Notes under the pieces: generated by a model
The model's database searches: none
Seen by the model: only the letters and a program-made list of their open reading frames with translations
What the model was told of the DNA's origin: nothing
In this document: positions 53,725 to 63,708 of the stretch, in pieces
How the letters are laid out: each line of letters opens with the position of its first letter
Numbering within the stretch: the first letter of the stretch is position 1
Assembly (NCBI RefSeq): GCF_000372725.1
Contig: NW_005199274.1
Span: 462,578-526,577, forward strand
Direction of reading: 5' to 3'
Length of the DNA stretch: 64,000 bases
From: Emiliania huxleyi CCMP1516
Taxonomy: Eukaryota > Haptophyta > Isochrysidales > Noelaerhabdaceae
Made by a program: the position numbers and the translations under genes

Positions 53725-54408
53725 TCATATTGGGGCCGTGTCCCGCAGCAGCGAGGAGAGGAAGGCGAGTCCCTTCGCGACCGACGTTTCCGTCACCTCA
53801 TGCTCCATCCCCTGTACCACGTGCACGCCCTCGGCCGGGCTGCGGGGCGGGTACTTTGCCAGCGCGGCGGCGAGGGCCGCGTGCGGCGCGTACGGGTCAG
53901 CGTCGCCCACCACGCAGCAGACCCGCGTCACGCTGTTGTCGGGCAGCAGGCGCTCGCGCGGCGGGCACGGGCCGCCGAGGGCGAGCACGCCGAGGCAGCG
54001 CCGCCGCAGGCCGGTGTAGGCGGCGAGGGCGCTGCCTTGCGAGAAGCCCGCCAGGACGAGCCGCTCGTTGCCGACGCCGAGCGACACGAGGTGGTCGTCG
54101 AGCACGCCGCTGACGTGGTCGCAGCGGTCCGAGATGGTGGCGGTGTAGTGCTGCTCGGCCGTCTCGCCAGCGGCACGCGGCCGCTGCTCCCTGTACCAGT
54201 CACCCGACCACGCGCCCGACAAGAGCTCGCGCGCAAAGTAGTCACGGTCGGGCGCCTCGAGCAGCAGGAAGGCCACCGACGGCAGGGCGGCGAGCCAGCG
54301 CTCGGCGACGGGCCGCAGCGTGGTGCAGTTGTCGCCGAGGCCGTGGAAGAGAGCAACCAGCGCTGTCGGGCGACGCTGCCGGCAGAGCAGGACGTGCTTG
54401 AGCGACAT
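53725..54408 (-). CDS. Acyl-protein thioesterase / carboxylesterase (LYPLA family)
   Basis: A single exon of 227 residues, the usual size. It is a serine alpha/beta hydrolase that removes acyl groups from cysteines of palmitoylated proteins or hydrolyses lysophospholipids. Visible: ALVALFHGLGDN (oxyanion-hole strand), nucleophile elbow LVLAGFSQGSALAAYTGLRR with the catalytic serine in GFSQG, catalytic aspartate in CCVVGDADPYAP, and catalytic histidine in VQGMEHEVTE. The substrate loop carries GDWYREQRPRAAGET. There is no signal peptide, so it is likely cytosolic. ATG at 54408 gives a start directly before the first beta strand. The gene is divergent from the dehydrogenase at 54544 with 135 bases between, which may be a shared promoter region. 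Confidence 0.85.
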   Translation of the reverse strand: MSLKHVLLCRQRRPTALVALFHGLGDNCTTLRPVAERWLAALPSVAFLLLEAPDRDYFARELLSGAWSGDWYREQRPRAAGETAEQHYTATISDRCDHVSGVLDDHLVSLGVGNERLVLAGFSQGSALAAYTGLRRRCLGVLALGGPCPPRERLLPDNSVTRVCCVVGDADPYAPHAALAAALAKYPPRSPAEGVHVVQGMEHEVTETSVAKGLAFLSSLLRDTAPI

Positions 54409-54543
54409 GGCGCTCTCAGGATTAGAGGGCGGTGAGCGGAGGGCATTCTCGCCGCGGCAAAAAAGAAAAATCTCAACTGAGCTCTGTTTTTTGTTGTGTT
54501 GTACTGTCGGCCTTTAAAATTCTTTTGCCAGTGTCACAAGGGT

Positions 54544-56705
54544 ATGTTGCTTCGCCGAGTCACAGCCGCTGCGTCGGCCGCCGGGCTCGCCCTCACGTGG
54601 CCGCCCACCGCCGCCCTCGCCGAGAGGAGCGACAGGCACTCGCAGGCTGCGGGCCGGAGCATGGGAGATATGCTTCTCATGGCGGACGCCGAGGCGGAGC
54701 CGGCGGCCGGCGGCCTGCAGCAGCGGTTCGAGGGCAAGACCGTCCTCATCACTGGCGCCGGAGGCGAGCTGGGGCGCGAGGGCGCCGTCTACTTTGCCAC
54801 GCACGGCGCGAACATCATCGCCCTCGACTTGGGCGCCGCGGCGCTCGGCCAGACGCTCGCCGCTGTTCGCTCTGCTAACCCCGAGGCCAAATGTGTGACG
54901 GCCGCCTGCGACGTATGCGACCGAGCGAGCGTCCAGGCGGCGGTGAAGGCCGGCGTCGCCGCGTTTGGCTGCATCGACCTCTGCTGGAATAACGCGGGCG
55001 TGCAGGGCGCGATGGTTCCCACGCTCGACTACCCACCGGCAGACTTTGAGCAGACGCTGCAGGTCAACGTGGTTGGTGCCTTCCATGTGCTGCAGGCGGT
55101 GGGCGGCGCGATGCGAGAGTCGGGCGGCGGCGCCATCGTCAACACCGCCTCCGCCGCTGCGCTGCGCGGCACCCCCACTATGGTCGCCTACGTCGCTTCA
55201 AAGGCGGCTATCTCCCCACATCTCCCCACATCTCCCCACAATGGTCGCCTACGTCGCTTCAAAGGCGGCTATCTCCCCATATCTCCCCACGTATCTCCCC
55301 ACAATGGTCGCCTACGTCGCTTCAAAGGCGGCTATCTCCCCATATCTCCCCACGTATCTCCCCACAATGGTCGCCTACGTCGCTTCAAAGGCGGCGCCTC
55401 GGGACTCCGCTCCTCTCCCCTCTCGCCCGCGCCCTCTCTCGCCGCCCTCTCCTAGCCCTCTCCTAGCCCTCTCCTAGCCCTCTCCTAGCCCTCTCCTAGC
55501 CCTCTCCTAGACCTCTCCTAGACCTCTCCTAGACCTCTCCTGGACCTCTCTCGCCCTCTCGCCGCCCTCGCCGCCCTCGCCAGGCCTCTCACCTCCCTCT
55601 CTCCGGCCGATCCGCGGTTGTGCTCACCGCCTCAGGCCCCCCCGCCCTCCCCTCGCCGCCTCAGGCTGCCATCGTCGGCATGACCCTCAGCGCAGCAAAG
55701 GAGCGCAGCCCCCTGCCAGACGAGATGCGGCGCCCGCCCCCACCCCACCCCCCACCCCACCCCACACCCCACCCCCCACCCCACACCCTCCCTGACCGCT
55801 CCCTGACCCCTCCCCCCTCCCCACCCCCTCCCCACCCCCTCCCCACCCCCCCCCACCCCCTCCTCCGCAGGACCTCGCTCCGCACCGCATCCGCGTCAAC
55901 GCCGTCAGCCCGGCGCTGATCGACTCGGCGATGTGGGAGCGGCAACACAGCCCGCACGCCGCGCGTCCTTTCCTAGACCTGTCCTAGACCTGTCCTGGAC
56001 CGTTCCTAGGCAAAACAGCCTGCACGCCGCGTCCGGCTCGCCCTTCTTTGCGCGCGAGCCGGCGCAGGCGTTCTTCTTCTCGTCCCTAGCGCTCCTACCC
56101 TCCCGGATCCCGCCCTTAACTCGCAGTTCGGGGCGGGACCTCTCCCCCGCCCGATCCCGGACCCGAACCCGCACACCCTACCCCTAGGTCGGCGCGGCCA
56201 AGCTGTCCTCCGTGCCGATGCGCCGGCTCGGCCCCTCCTCCTAGATGCGGAAGATGCATCCAGATCTCCCCAGATCTCCCCAGATCTCCCCAGATCTCGA
56301 GGCCTAGATGCGGGGAGGGTGCATCCCGGCATTCCAAGCAGCGCTCACGCGCACCCGGCCTGTATTCCGCCGCAGTCACGCCCTCGGCGTTGTGGCGCCT
56401 TCACGCGATGTGCTCTGAAAACACTGCACGAGACCTGCACGAGACCGCACCCCCCTGACTCCGGCGGGCTCTGCCATACCCCAGGCTCCTCCTCCGAGGT
56501 GGTCCGCACGGTCGCCTTTTTGCTCAGCGAGGAGGCGGCGCACCCCTAGACGCGGAGCACGGAGCGTCTGTGTCCCCCGGCCCAAAAGTTGGCCTCTCAC
56601 TCCCACGCTTTCGTATTCAGTCAGCCGATCACCACAGGCGTATTCCCGCTCCAGGCGTCGTACACCACCGGGGCGAACCTCGTCGTCTCGGGCGGGCTCG
56701 TCTGA
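54544..56705 (+). CDS. Short-chain dehydrogenase/reductase
   Basis: Classical NAD(P)-dependent SDR. Exons 54544-55203, 55665-55700, 55871-55941, 56010-56067, 56188-56230, 56485-56534 and 56655-56705 join in frame to about 322 residues. The N-terminus [20 protein letters not shown] is a possible targeting signal. Cofactor motif [12 protein letters not shown], catalytic serine in [10 protein letters not shown], catalytic tyrosine and lysine in MVAYVASK, then [51 protein letters not shown] and the C-terminal [15 protein letters not shown], typical of the 3-oxoacyl-ACP-reductase-like group. Five donors are GC and intron 2 appears to be GA-AG. The substrate is unknown. The 3' part of exon 1 is repeated in tandem inside intron 1 (see next entry). 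Confidence 0.85.
55178..55395 (+). repeat. Four tandem copies of the catalytic exon end of the SDR gene
   Basis: ATGGTCGCCTACGTCGCTTC, AAAGGCGGC starts at 55180, 55241, 55304 and 55367 (steps of 61, 63 and 63). Each of the first three is followed by TATCTCCCCA repeats. Only the first copy is in the frame of exon 1; the others lie in intron 1. Confidence 0.95.
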
Positions 56706-57510
56706 CCGACGGCGCGGCGCCGCCTCTCGGCTTTCGCTTTCGGCGGAGCCGGGGACGTGGGGCGAAGGGGTGTGCGGCCCACGATCTCCTCGAGTCTCCC
56801 ACACACACGGTGTGCCACACCCTCACCCATTCTTGCATCGTTTGTTGCCCTGCATCCAGAATGTTCTATGTTGTACGCAGGGTGTATCGCGTACTCCGGT
56901 ACTGTAATCCATTTATTTCTCGTTTTTTCTAGTTGCAAAAAGTCTCCTTTGCAAAACCCGCCCCCAAAAGCAAAACACGGGGGGTTTGGACCGTGAGTTG
57001 ACCTGGGGTTGTGCGCCGGGCCCTCCTGCTCGGCTCCAGCCAGTAGACAAGTCTTCGTGTCACTAACAGAGTAGAAGGAACTGACCTCGGGGCCGATGTG
57101 ACCAAGCGCTGGTAGCGTGTGGTTTGACCTCACACCCATGGTCTCACAGTGTGCCGGCAGTCGCCGAGCAGTGTCGCTCACACAAGCCGCAGCACAAGTG
57201 ACTGAGGGCCAGTGAGGGCCAAAGTGAGGGCGAGCCCATCGCTGTCACAGCTGTGGCAGCCGCACAGTAGGCTGTGCCATCTGTGCAGAGCGTGTGAGCA
57301 GCAGAGCCAGAGGAGCTGCTCTCCAAGCTTCAGGCGCAAAGAGCTGCATGCCACCGAACTCACATGGTCTGCGCTGGCTGCTTCGCGCCTTTTGCGCCAT
57401 CGTAAAGTTCGTGTAGAGGATATGACGCCGGCGTCTGCATCTCCGGCGGAGGCGGCAGCGGCAGTGGCGCCGGCGGTGGCAGAGGCAGCGGGGCGCCGGC
57501 GATAGCCTCG
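56706..57510. other. Spacer, no gene seen
   Basis: T-rich and A-rich pieces at 56905-56945 downstream of the SDR stop. No clear gene. 57190-57225 contains a short GTGAGGGCCA duplication. Confidence 0.5.
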
Positions 57511-57672
57511 ACTGAGCACTGAGCACTGGGATAGGGTCGATTCCGCATGGTACGGGACCCCTCGTGGCCTCGATCGTCTCGCCCTCCCTCACTGGTTTGT
57601 TCATTGGGGGGGGTCATAACAAACACGGTACAGGACGTCGAGGTGCACGCTGCTGAAGCAGTGTCGTCCCCC
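57511..57672 (+). repeat. Repeat family C, long copy
   Basis: GCACTGGGATAGGGTCGATT, CCGCATGGTACGGGACCCCT, CGTCTCGCCCTCCCTCACTG, GGGTCATAACAAACACGGTA. Near-identical to 41647-41812 with an extra GTGGCCTCG after the core. Confidence 0.85.
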
Positions 57673-57949
57673 CTCTCCATCGTCTCGACTCAAGTATTCT
57701 ATGGAACTTCACTTGCCTCGGACCAAAGACTCGCCCTCACGGACCGGAATGATCGGGTTCGGGAGACTCTCGAACGCTCTGCAGAGCCCGAATCCACTCA
57801 CTCTCTCAACTGACGACCTCGAAGATGCACACCGCCTCTGACTCGACCCCCCAGGACTCTCCGTATGCTATTACCGTCTGACCCGAAACGACTCGAGAAA
57901 CGACCCTACATTGTCGACATCGAACAAACCTCTTCGCCGTTTACACGCC

Positions 57950-58215
57950 AACACGCGGCACAGCGATGGCCAGGAGGCGGCTGACGCGAAGGATGTTGTC
58001 TGCTTCTGCGAGGACGTGAGGCGCGCAAGCTTGTGCTCCTGCAAGCTTGTGCTTCGCTCGCTAGGACGTTCGCTAGGAGGAAGCCTGCGAGCACGACGCG
58101 CACGAGCTCCTCCGCCGTGCCACACAGCAGAACGACTACGAGCCGCGCACCGGCTACTCGCTCGACCTGGCGCATCGGCGTCGAGGTGGACGGCCCGTTG
58201 CTTCCTTCCTGCTGC
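57950..58215 (+). pseudogene. RAP-domain gene remnant
   Basis: One plus frame reads HELLRRATQQNDYEPRTGYS/LDLA and, after a shift of frame near 58165, another continues WRIGVEVDGPLL. Joined in thought this is the pattern of the RAP domain (helix, then YSLDIA..., then a strand ending in the EVDGP signature), found in organelle RNA-binding proteins. Nothing upstream gives a recognisable helical repeat region, and the piece is cut off downstream by repeat F at 58213. It is short, shifted and has no start, so a decayed fragment is the best reading. Confidence 0.35.
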
Positions 58216-58277
58216 CCGACTATGAAGGACGATCAGGGGCACAGGGGAACGGGAAAGGGGAGCGCATCGCGACACGG
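58213..58277 (+). repeat. Repeat family F copy
   Basis: GAAGGACGATCAGGGGCACA, GGGGAACGGGAAAGGGGAGC, GCATCGCGACACGGAGGGGG, matching 26565-26632. Confidence 0.75.
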
Positions 58278-58394
58278 AGGGGGCTCTGCCTTGAAGAAGA
58301 AAAAAATGAAACCGGGTCGTTCAGCGACCTTTCAGCGTGATCGCTGATCGCTGATCGCCAGTTCGTGAAGAGCTCGTTACCCGCTGCCAAGGGA

Positions 58395-59516
58395 ATGGAT
58401 CTGCGCAACTCTAGACCTGGGCCGCCGATGATCAGTCCGACAGACGCGCTGCCGGATGACGATGTGCCGCTCACGCCTCAGCAAGTGAGTTCATGGCGCG
58501 ATCAGGGGTTTGTGCTCGTGCAAGGCTTGGTGCCCGAGGAGCTGGTCTCAGCCGCACAGGAGGAGATGGCTGCCACGCCGCCAGGGCCACTCACTCGTGG
58601 GCTGATGCTCCCGTCCTCGTCCGACGCGCTCAACAAGATTTCGACCCATCGGAGGCCGCGCTCGGCCGTCCGCCAGCTGCTCGGCACGGGCAGCCTGACG
58701 CTCCTGCAGAGCGAGGCGTGGAGCAAGTCTCCGGCGCCATCGTGGCTGCCCGACCCCAAGCTCTCTTACTCCAACAGCGACCAGAGGATGCACATGGACT
58801 ACCCCAATCACTACCTCACCCACCCGGCGCCGTGGGACTCGCCAGAGGCGGTCGCGGCCATCCTCTACTTCGACCACGAGGAGGAGTGCGGAGGTGCCAC
58901 CCATTTGGTGCCTAGGAACGGGCCCTCGGATGCCGCCTACGCGTGGCCTTACACGCGCATGCCTGGCGTCGGGGGAGTACCTTGGGTGAACGACCGCACT
59001 GCGGCCGAGAGGTACTTCCAGCAGCGCGATCCGGAGACGGCCCGCTTCCGCGCCGCGCTCTACGCGCGCGAAGCTGCCGTGCGGTACAGGCCCGGCACGC
59101 TGTTGCTTTACCGCCTCGACACGTGGCACCGCGGCGCGCCGCTGAAGCCAGGAGGACCTGTTCGCCGCGTCCTCAACCTTGTCTACGCACGGAGCGACGT
59201 CCGGCACATCACCGCGTGGAACTGCCGCCTCTGCCTGCCGGAGGACGGCAGCGAGCCGCGAGAGCGGGCGGTTGCGCGAGCAGCCGAGTTCGGGTTCTGC
59301 CGGAGTATGTATTTTGGCGCTGAGGACGTGCTCAACCGCGCCTCAGTCGACCGCAAGAGCCGGCTGGGAGTGCCGCCGCCGGGCCACCCGTACTGGACGC
59401 GCGAGCTGCACACGGCGGTGGCGTCGCGCTTCCCTGACGGCGCATGGGGAGAGTACGCCACTGGCGAACTCCGTGTTGAGAGGCAGGCAGAGCAGGCGGA
59501 GCGTGTGCAGGCGTGA
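58395..59516 (+). CDS. PhyH-family Fe(II)/2-oxoglutarate dioxygenase
   Basis: A single exon of about 373 residues. Phytanoyl-CoA dioxygenase-like enzymes hydroxylate lipids or small molecules using Fe(II), oxygen and 2-oxoglutarate. N-terminal helix LTPQQVSSWRDQGFVLVQGL is typical of the family. The first iron ligands are in DQRMHMDYPNHYLTHP (HxD), followed by VAAILYFDHEEECGGATHLV; the distal histidine is in LLYRLDTWHRGAPLKPGGPV, with an arginine (RRVLNLVYAR) placed to hold 2-oxoglutarate. The first ATG of the frame is 58395; the frame extends upstream to 58365 only through GTG. No targeting signal is obvious. The substrate cannot be predicted. Confidence 0.85.
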   Translation: MDLRNSRPGPPMISPTDALPDDDVPLTPQQVSSWRDQGFVLVQGLVPEELVSAAQEEMAATPPGPLTRGLMLPSSSDALNKISTHRRPRSAVRQLLGTGSLTLLQSEAWSKSPAPSWLPDPKLSYSNSDQRMHMDYPNHYLTHPAPWDSPEAVAAILYFDHEEECGGATHLVPRNGPSDAAYAWPYTRMPGVGGVPWVNDRTAAERYFQQRDPETARFRAALYAREAAVRYRPGTLLLYRLDTWHRGAPLKPGGPVRRVLNLVYARSDVRHITAWNCRLCLPEDGSEPRERAVARAAEFGFCRSMYFGAEDVLNRASVDRKSRLGVPPPGHPYWTRELHTAVASRFPDGAWGEYATGELRVERQAEQAERVQA

Positions 59517-59713
59517 GTGTGCTTGAGAGTGAGCCGCACTCGCATGTGGGGCACCGCACGCGATATGTAGGATTAGATGTTTCCTTTTTGTGCTTTTGTC
59601 CCACGATCACGTGTCCCAGAGTGAGAGTGTGGGCGCGGAGAGCTGCAACTGGCCGCCCCGCGGTTTTTTTTTGCTCACCGGCGGCCTCAAGCAACGAGCA
59701 TCGAGTCAGGCAC

Positions 59714-60376
59714 ATGGCTCTCGCCCTCTGCACGCTCAGCTGCTCGTTGCGGCCCACCCTCTTCAGTCACGGTGGGAGTATCGCAAACCCACGTTGTCAT
59801 GTATTTACCGCTGCATGCCGACTCCGCACCTTTGTCGTGTGCTCGAGCGCCGATGAGGAAGCTGTCACAGAGCAGCGCGACATGGCAGGGAATGGCGACG
59901 ACGAGCCGATGGGCGCGTTGGACTATGCGCGATTCTTCGGGACAATCGCCGGCTTCATTGCCTTCTTCTACGCCATTGCTGCCATCTTCCCGGCCGCCGC
60001 CGGCGCCGCCGCTCTGCCCACGCCTCTCGAGATTGCAGCCAAGGTCGACGCTGACTGGTCCGCTGCTCACGGGACCGCCGCGCTCTCTCGGCTCTATACG
60101 CCTGGCGGGCGTGTGATCACCGCCTCTGCGGATCGGCTCGAGCCGGCTGCAGATTTCGCCGCCGCAGAGGCATCTTCGCCCACTCCTGCGGCGGTCAAAC
60201 TCACTCCCCTCTGGGCGGAGAGGGAGGGTGAGGGTGTCATCCACCACCTCTTTGAGACGTGCACGGCGGGCGGGTCGTGCGGGCGCGGATACTTTCGGCT
60301 GGAGCAGGCGCGAGGGAGCGCAGCGTGGCGGATCGCGACAGACGTCTGGACGCTGACGCCGTACAAGGACCACTGA
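59714..60376 (+). CDS. Predicted membrane-anchored NTF2/SnoaL-like protein
   Basis: An open frame of 220 residues from ATG 59714. N-terminus MALALCTLSCSLRPTLFSHG could be a plastid or mitochondrial targeting sequence. A membrane helix follows (FFGTIAGFIAFFYAIAAIFP), then a compact domain: PLEIAAKVDADWSAAHGTAA, LSRLYTPGGRVI, then VIHHLFETCTAGGSCGRGYF and WRIATDVWTLTPY. The order helix, cavity strand, final curved strands resembles small NTF2/SnoaL-type folds, but this is a weak resemblance. No catalytic residues can be named. The exon is intact and the composition is protein-like throughout. Confidence 0.5.
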   Translation: MALALCTLSCSLRPTLFSHGGSIANPRCHVFTAACRLRTFVVCSSADEEAVTEQRDMAGNGDDEPMGALDYARFFGTIAGFIAFFYAIAAIFPAAAGAAALPTPLEIAAKVDADWSAAHGTAALSRLYTPGGRVITASADRLEPAADFAAAEASSPTPAAVKLTPLWAEREGEGVIHHLFETCTAGGSCGRGYFRLEQARGSAAWRIATDVWTLTPYKDH

Positions 60377-60647
60377 GTCTCAGAGACGCGCGCTGGAAAG
60401 TCTCTACACCTAGTACTCGTGGTATGTGATGCAAAAATATGCAGTGGAGAAAAGAAAGTCTCCATTTTATTTATTTTCGTATCTCGATGGTTTTAGCTTT
60501 TACGCGCTCTCTTAAAATGTTGAGTTTAGTTCCCAGTTCCGATTCGTCTCGTTCCGCTCTTCCTGTGTTCCCCCTCCCTGACGAAATTCTTGCCCCCTCC
60601 TATCTACATACATATACTTATGTCGCCAAGAACAATGGTGTCGCGGA

Positions 60648-61070
60648 GTGAGCGCGCTCCCTGTACGACGCACTTGCAGTGCCAGTCCCGTACCCGGTGT
60701 CGTGGAGGAGGCGGACGTGGAGGCGGACGTGGGCGGGAAAGGCAAGCGGGCCAACAAAGGCAAGCCGAGCAAGCAGGCGCCCGGCAAGCAGGCGCCCGGC
60801 AAGCAGGCCCCGGCAAGCAGGCGCCCGGCAAGCAGGCGCCCGGCAAGGATGCACCTGGCAAGGATGCCCTCCCCTTCCCTCGCGGCGCGGGCAAGGTTGC
60901 GACCGGAAGCAGCCGCCCCGGCGGCGGAGTGCACGGCCAGGCTGGGGCGGGCGCGGCGCGCAAGGCGGCGAGGCGACAGGCGTACCTCACCAACATGTCC
61001 GGGCGCGGAGGAGGGGGGCGCCGCGCAGGGAGGGGCGCACACGAGCGAGGCAAGCGCTGAGCCAATTTAG
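60648..61070 (+). CDS. GKQAP-repeat low-complexity frame, doubtful
   Basis: A 15-base repeat, GGCAAGCAGGCGCCC, occurs five or six times at about 60767-60855 and encodes GKQAP in one frame. One unit is a base shorter, so the Lys-rich reading starts in one frame (VGGKGKRANKGKPSKQAPGK) and continues in another (GKDAPGKDALPFPRGAGKVA, ..RKAARRQAYLTNMSGRGGGG) ending near 61060. Either the assembly has lost a base or this is not a gene. If real, the product would be small, basic and histone- or matrix-like. Confidence 0.3.
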   Translation: MSALPVRRTCSASPVPGVVEEADVEADVGGKGKRANKGKPSKQAPGKQAPGKQAPASRRPASRRPARMHLARMPSPSLAARARLRPEAAAPAAECTARLGRARRARRRGDRRTSPTCPGAEEGGAAQGGAHTSEASAEPI

Positions 61071-62133
61071 CGTGCCTGAAGCCGAACGGCGGGAGTGCTG
61101 GCGGCCGGCCGGGGTGTCGCGCTGCCTGTCTATTGTGCGTGTCGGCTCTCTGGTTGGCTCTCGCTCGATCTCGATGCGATTCTGTGTCTACGTACGGCTT
61201 TTGACCAGAAGGAAGAAGTCGGAAGCAGTTGCGAGTTGGAGCTCTCTCGCATATCTCACGTCGCAGCGTGTGAGGTGCAGAGCAACACGCAGGCTACGGA
61301 CGACGCCGCGCTTTGGCTTTGGGAGGCAGCTACATGTTCAGATTATCAGAACCAAACGTTGTGTGAAGGTAGTCTCCCATCTCGGAGATGCATCTGCATC
61401 TCGTCCGGGACCCACACCCAGGGCCTCTCCAGCAGACGCACAGAGTCCAGAGGGCCCCGTCACTCCGCTGACACTGTGGCGGCGTCACACCTCAAGCTCA
61501 ACCGCTCATAGCGCGCAAGCACCATAGTGCATAGATAGGACGTATTTTCTTCTCAATGACATTGACAAGGTCTGTGAACACAATGAAAACACCCTCGCGC
61601 GTAAAGCCGTATCCGGTACGGGCCAGCAGCCCAGCACCCAGCACGGGCGCTCGCGAGATCCGAGAAAGCCAATAATAGAGTGTGAGAGATTTTTCTTAAA
61701 TTTTACAACAAAACTCTCTCTACAAGTTCAACTCACTGGGCACGGGACTGGCGCGCACTCGTGGCACTAACACAGGTACACCAAGAAAAGTACAAAACGA
61801 TAGTCAAACGGCCGGCACGACACGCGTGTTCCAGGAGATCGCATCCTTACCCGCGCCCGCGCTGCCCGCGCCGAGCCGACAACGACCCGCACCACTCCCA
61901 ACCCGTCCCGCCCCCACTCCCACCCCAGGCCAGCCCACGCGGCCTTTGGGACAACACAACATGCTCGCAGCCTAGTAGCAAGTCAGACGGATGTATCCGC
62001 ACTGACACGCAGGGAAGCACCGTCCCCCAGGTTGTGCAAGCACTTGCGGGGTTGTTCGGATGACGAAGCCGGTTGCATCCTTCCCCATATATTACATTGA
62101 TTCATACCAACCCCGGCGCCTGGACTAGGAAGG
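61061..62133. other. No recognisable gene
   Basis: Mixed sequence with an AT-rich island at 61685-61730. TATTTTCTTCTCAAT at 61551 also occurs at 15963. Short frames only. Confidence 0.5.
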
Positions 62134-62646
62134 TCAACGCCCTGCGACGGTTGGCGGCCGTGGCGCCCAGCAGACCTAAAGGGGTTGGAGACATGGGTAC
62201 TTATCGTGAGGAGCCGCGGGGAGAGAGAGCCATCCGTTCGCGCCTTCCAACCCGAACGGACGACACCGTCATCCGATGTCCACTCGATGACGCCGTCCTG
62301 CGGCACCACGCCCTGCGGCCCAGAGGTGCCGCAGTACTTCACGCCGTTGACGGTGAGGTAGTCGTAGCTGCAGAGTGAATCCGGCTCAACGTCGAAGGCG
62401 ACCACCTCCAGCCCCGCCATCGGCACGCCGTTGATGGTGCAGTCCTGGCCGAGGCCGTAATCGCCCGGGTAGTTCGGCGACGTGGCGCACGCACCGCCGT
62501 CGGTGAGCGGGCACGGGCCAGTGCCGGAAAGCGGCGGAAACGCCGGCGGGGCAGGCGGCGGCGGGGCCGACGGCGACGGTGCCGCCCAGCAGACCTAAAC
62601 GGGTTGGAGGAGGTGGGTCTCTTTGTCATTAGCTAAGGAGCCGGGG

Positions 62647-62698
<52 letters not shown>

Positions 62699-63362
62699 GA
62701 GAGCGAATGGATGGGAGAGAGCGCGCGCGCGGGGGGGTCCCATCCATTCGCGCCTTCCAAACCGACCCGGGCCTTTCTGAGCCCACGCCGGGGAAAGTGC
62801 CATCCGATTTCCACTCGATGACGCCGTCCTCCGGCACCACGCCCTGTGGCCCAGAGGTGCCGCAGTACTTCACACCGTTGACGGTGAGGTAATCGAGACT
62901 GCAGCCGCCGTCGGTGTCGTCCGGTTCCACGTCGAAGGCGACCACCTCCAGCCCCGCTGGTGGCACGCCTTTGATGGTGCATTCCTCGTCGCTGCCGTAG
63001 TCGCCCGGGTAGTTTGATGACGTGGCGCAAGAACCGCCGTCGGTGAGCGAGCACGGCTCGGTTATGGAAAGCGGCATGCGCGGGGGCGGTGGCGGCGGGG
63101 TCGACGGCGACGGCGGGGTCGATGGTGGTGGCGGCGGCGACGGTGAGGCCGAGGGAGGAGGCGAGGGGAACGCGGAAGGGGGCGGCGCCGGAGACGCCGA
63201 GGGGGGCGGCGACGGTGAGGCCGAGGGAGGAGGCGAGGGGAACGCGGAAGGGGGCGGCGCCGGAGACGCCGAGGGGGGCGGCGACCAATCGTCCGGAAGC
63301 TTGGAGAAGCCTAGGACCGGACTCGCGAGCAGGCTCAGCGCCACGAGCATGTATGTGCGCAT
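62134..63362 (-). CDS. Secreted protein with two CUB domains and a proline-rich linker
   Basis: Three phase-0 exons, 62754-63362, 62244-62594 and 62134-62175, give 333 residues. Signal peptide MRTYMLVALSLLASPVLG, then a Pro/Ser repeat region (SPPPSASPAPPPSAFP units), CUB domain 1 (CSLTDGGSCATSSNYPGDYG...LEVVAFDVEP...DYLTVNGVKYCGTSGPQGVV...VIEWKSDG), and after the intron a second, nearly identical CUB module (CPLTDGGACATSPNYPGDYG...VIEWTSDDG). Each module ends WK at a GC donor and is completed by VCWA at the next exon, so both introns sit at the same place. The last exon is only 14 codons. CUB domains bind protein or carbohydrate partners outside the cell; the partner is unknown. Confidence 0.85.
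62650..62702 (+). repeat. (GA)n microsatellite in the CUB-gene intron
   Basis: About 25 GA units within intron 1, on the strand opposite the gene. Confidence 0.95.
63140..63290 (-). repeat. Minisatellite encoding the Pro/Ser linker
   Basis: A unit of about 70 bases (GACGGTGAGGCCGAGGGAGG... on the plus strand) occurs twice in tandem, keeping the frame. Confidence 0.85.
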
Positions 63363-63521
63363 GGGCGGGGCGGCGGCGGTGGCAGCGGCCGCAGCAGCAG
63401 GACCAACAGAGCAGCGATGGGGTACCAAGAGAGGTCCAACCGATCTCTCTGGACGGGGGTACAACCCACACCACACAAGACGCCAAGCACAAAAGAATAA
63501 CAAGAGATTGTACTCAGGCAG

Positions 63522-63708
63522 TCTCATGCGGCATGAAGGTTGCAGCGAGAAGCGGCGAGAGACTGCGAAAAGAGATACGAAGAGGCAGACTCCCCAGGGT
63601 GGGCGACGGCTAGCGCACCACACTCCTCTCCTTAAAATCCCTGTGTGGTGGCGGCGTGCCGTTCTCCCATCCCTCCCTTGGGTTGTGTGTTTTCTTTCTT
63701 TCTTTCTT
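63522..63708 (+). repeat. Repeat family A copy
   Basis: GCATGAAGGTTGCAGCGAGA, GGGCGACGGCTAGCGCACCA, CTCCTTAAAATCCCTGTGTG, GGCGGCGTGCCGTTCTCCCA and a TTTCTTTCTTTCTTTCTTTT tail; the cleanest 3' end of the family in this window. Confidence 0.8.
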
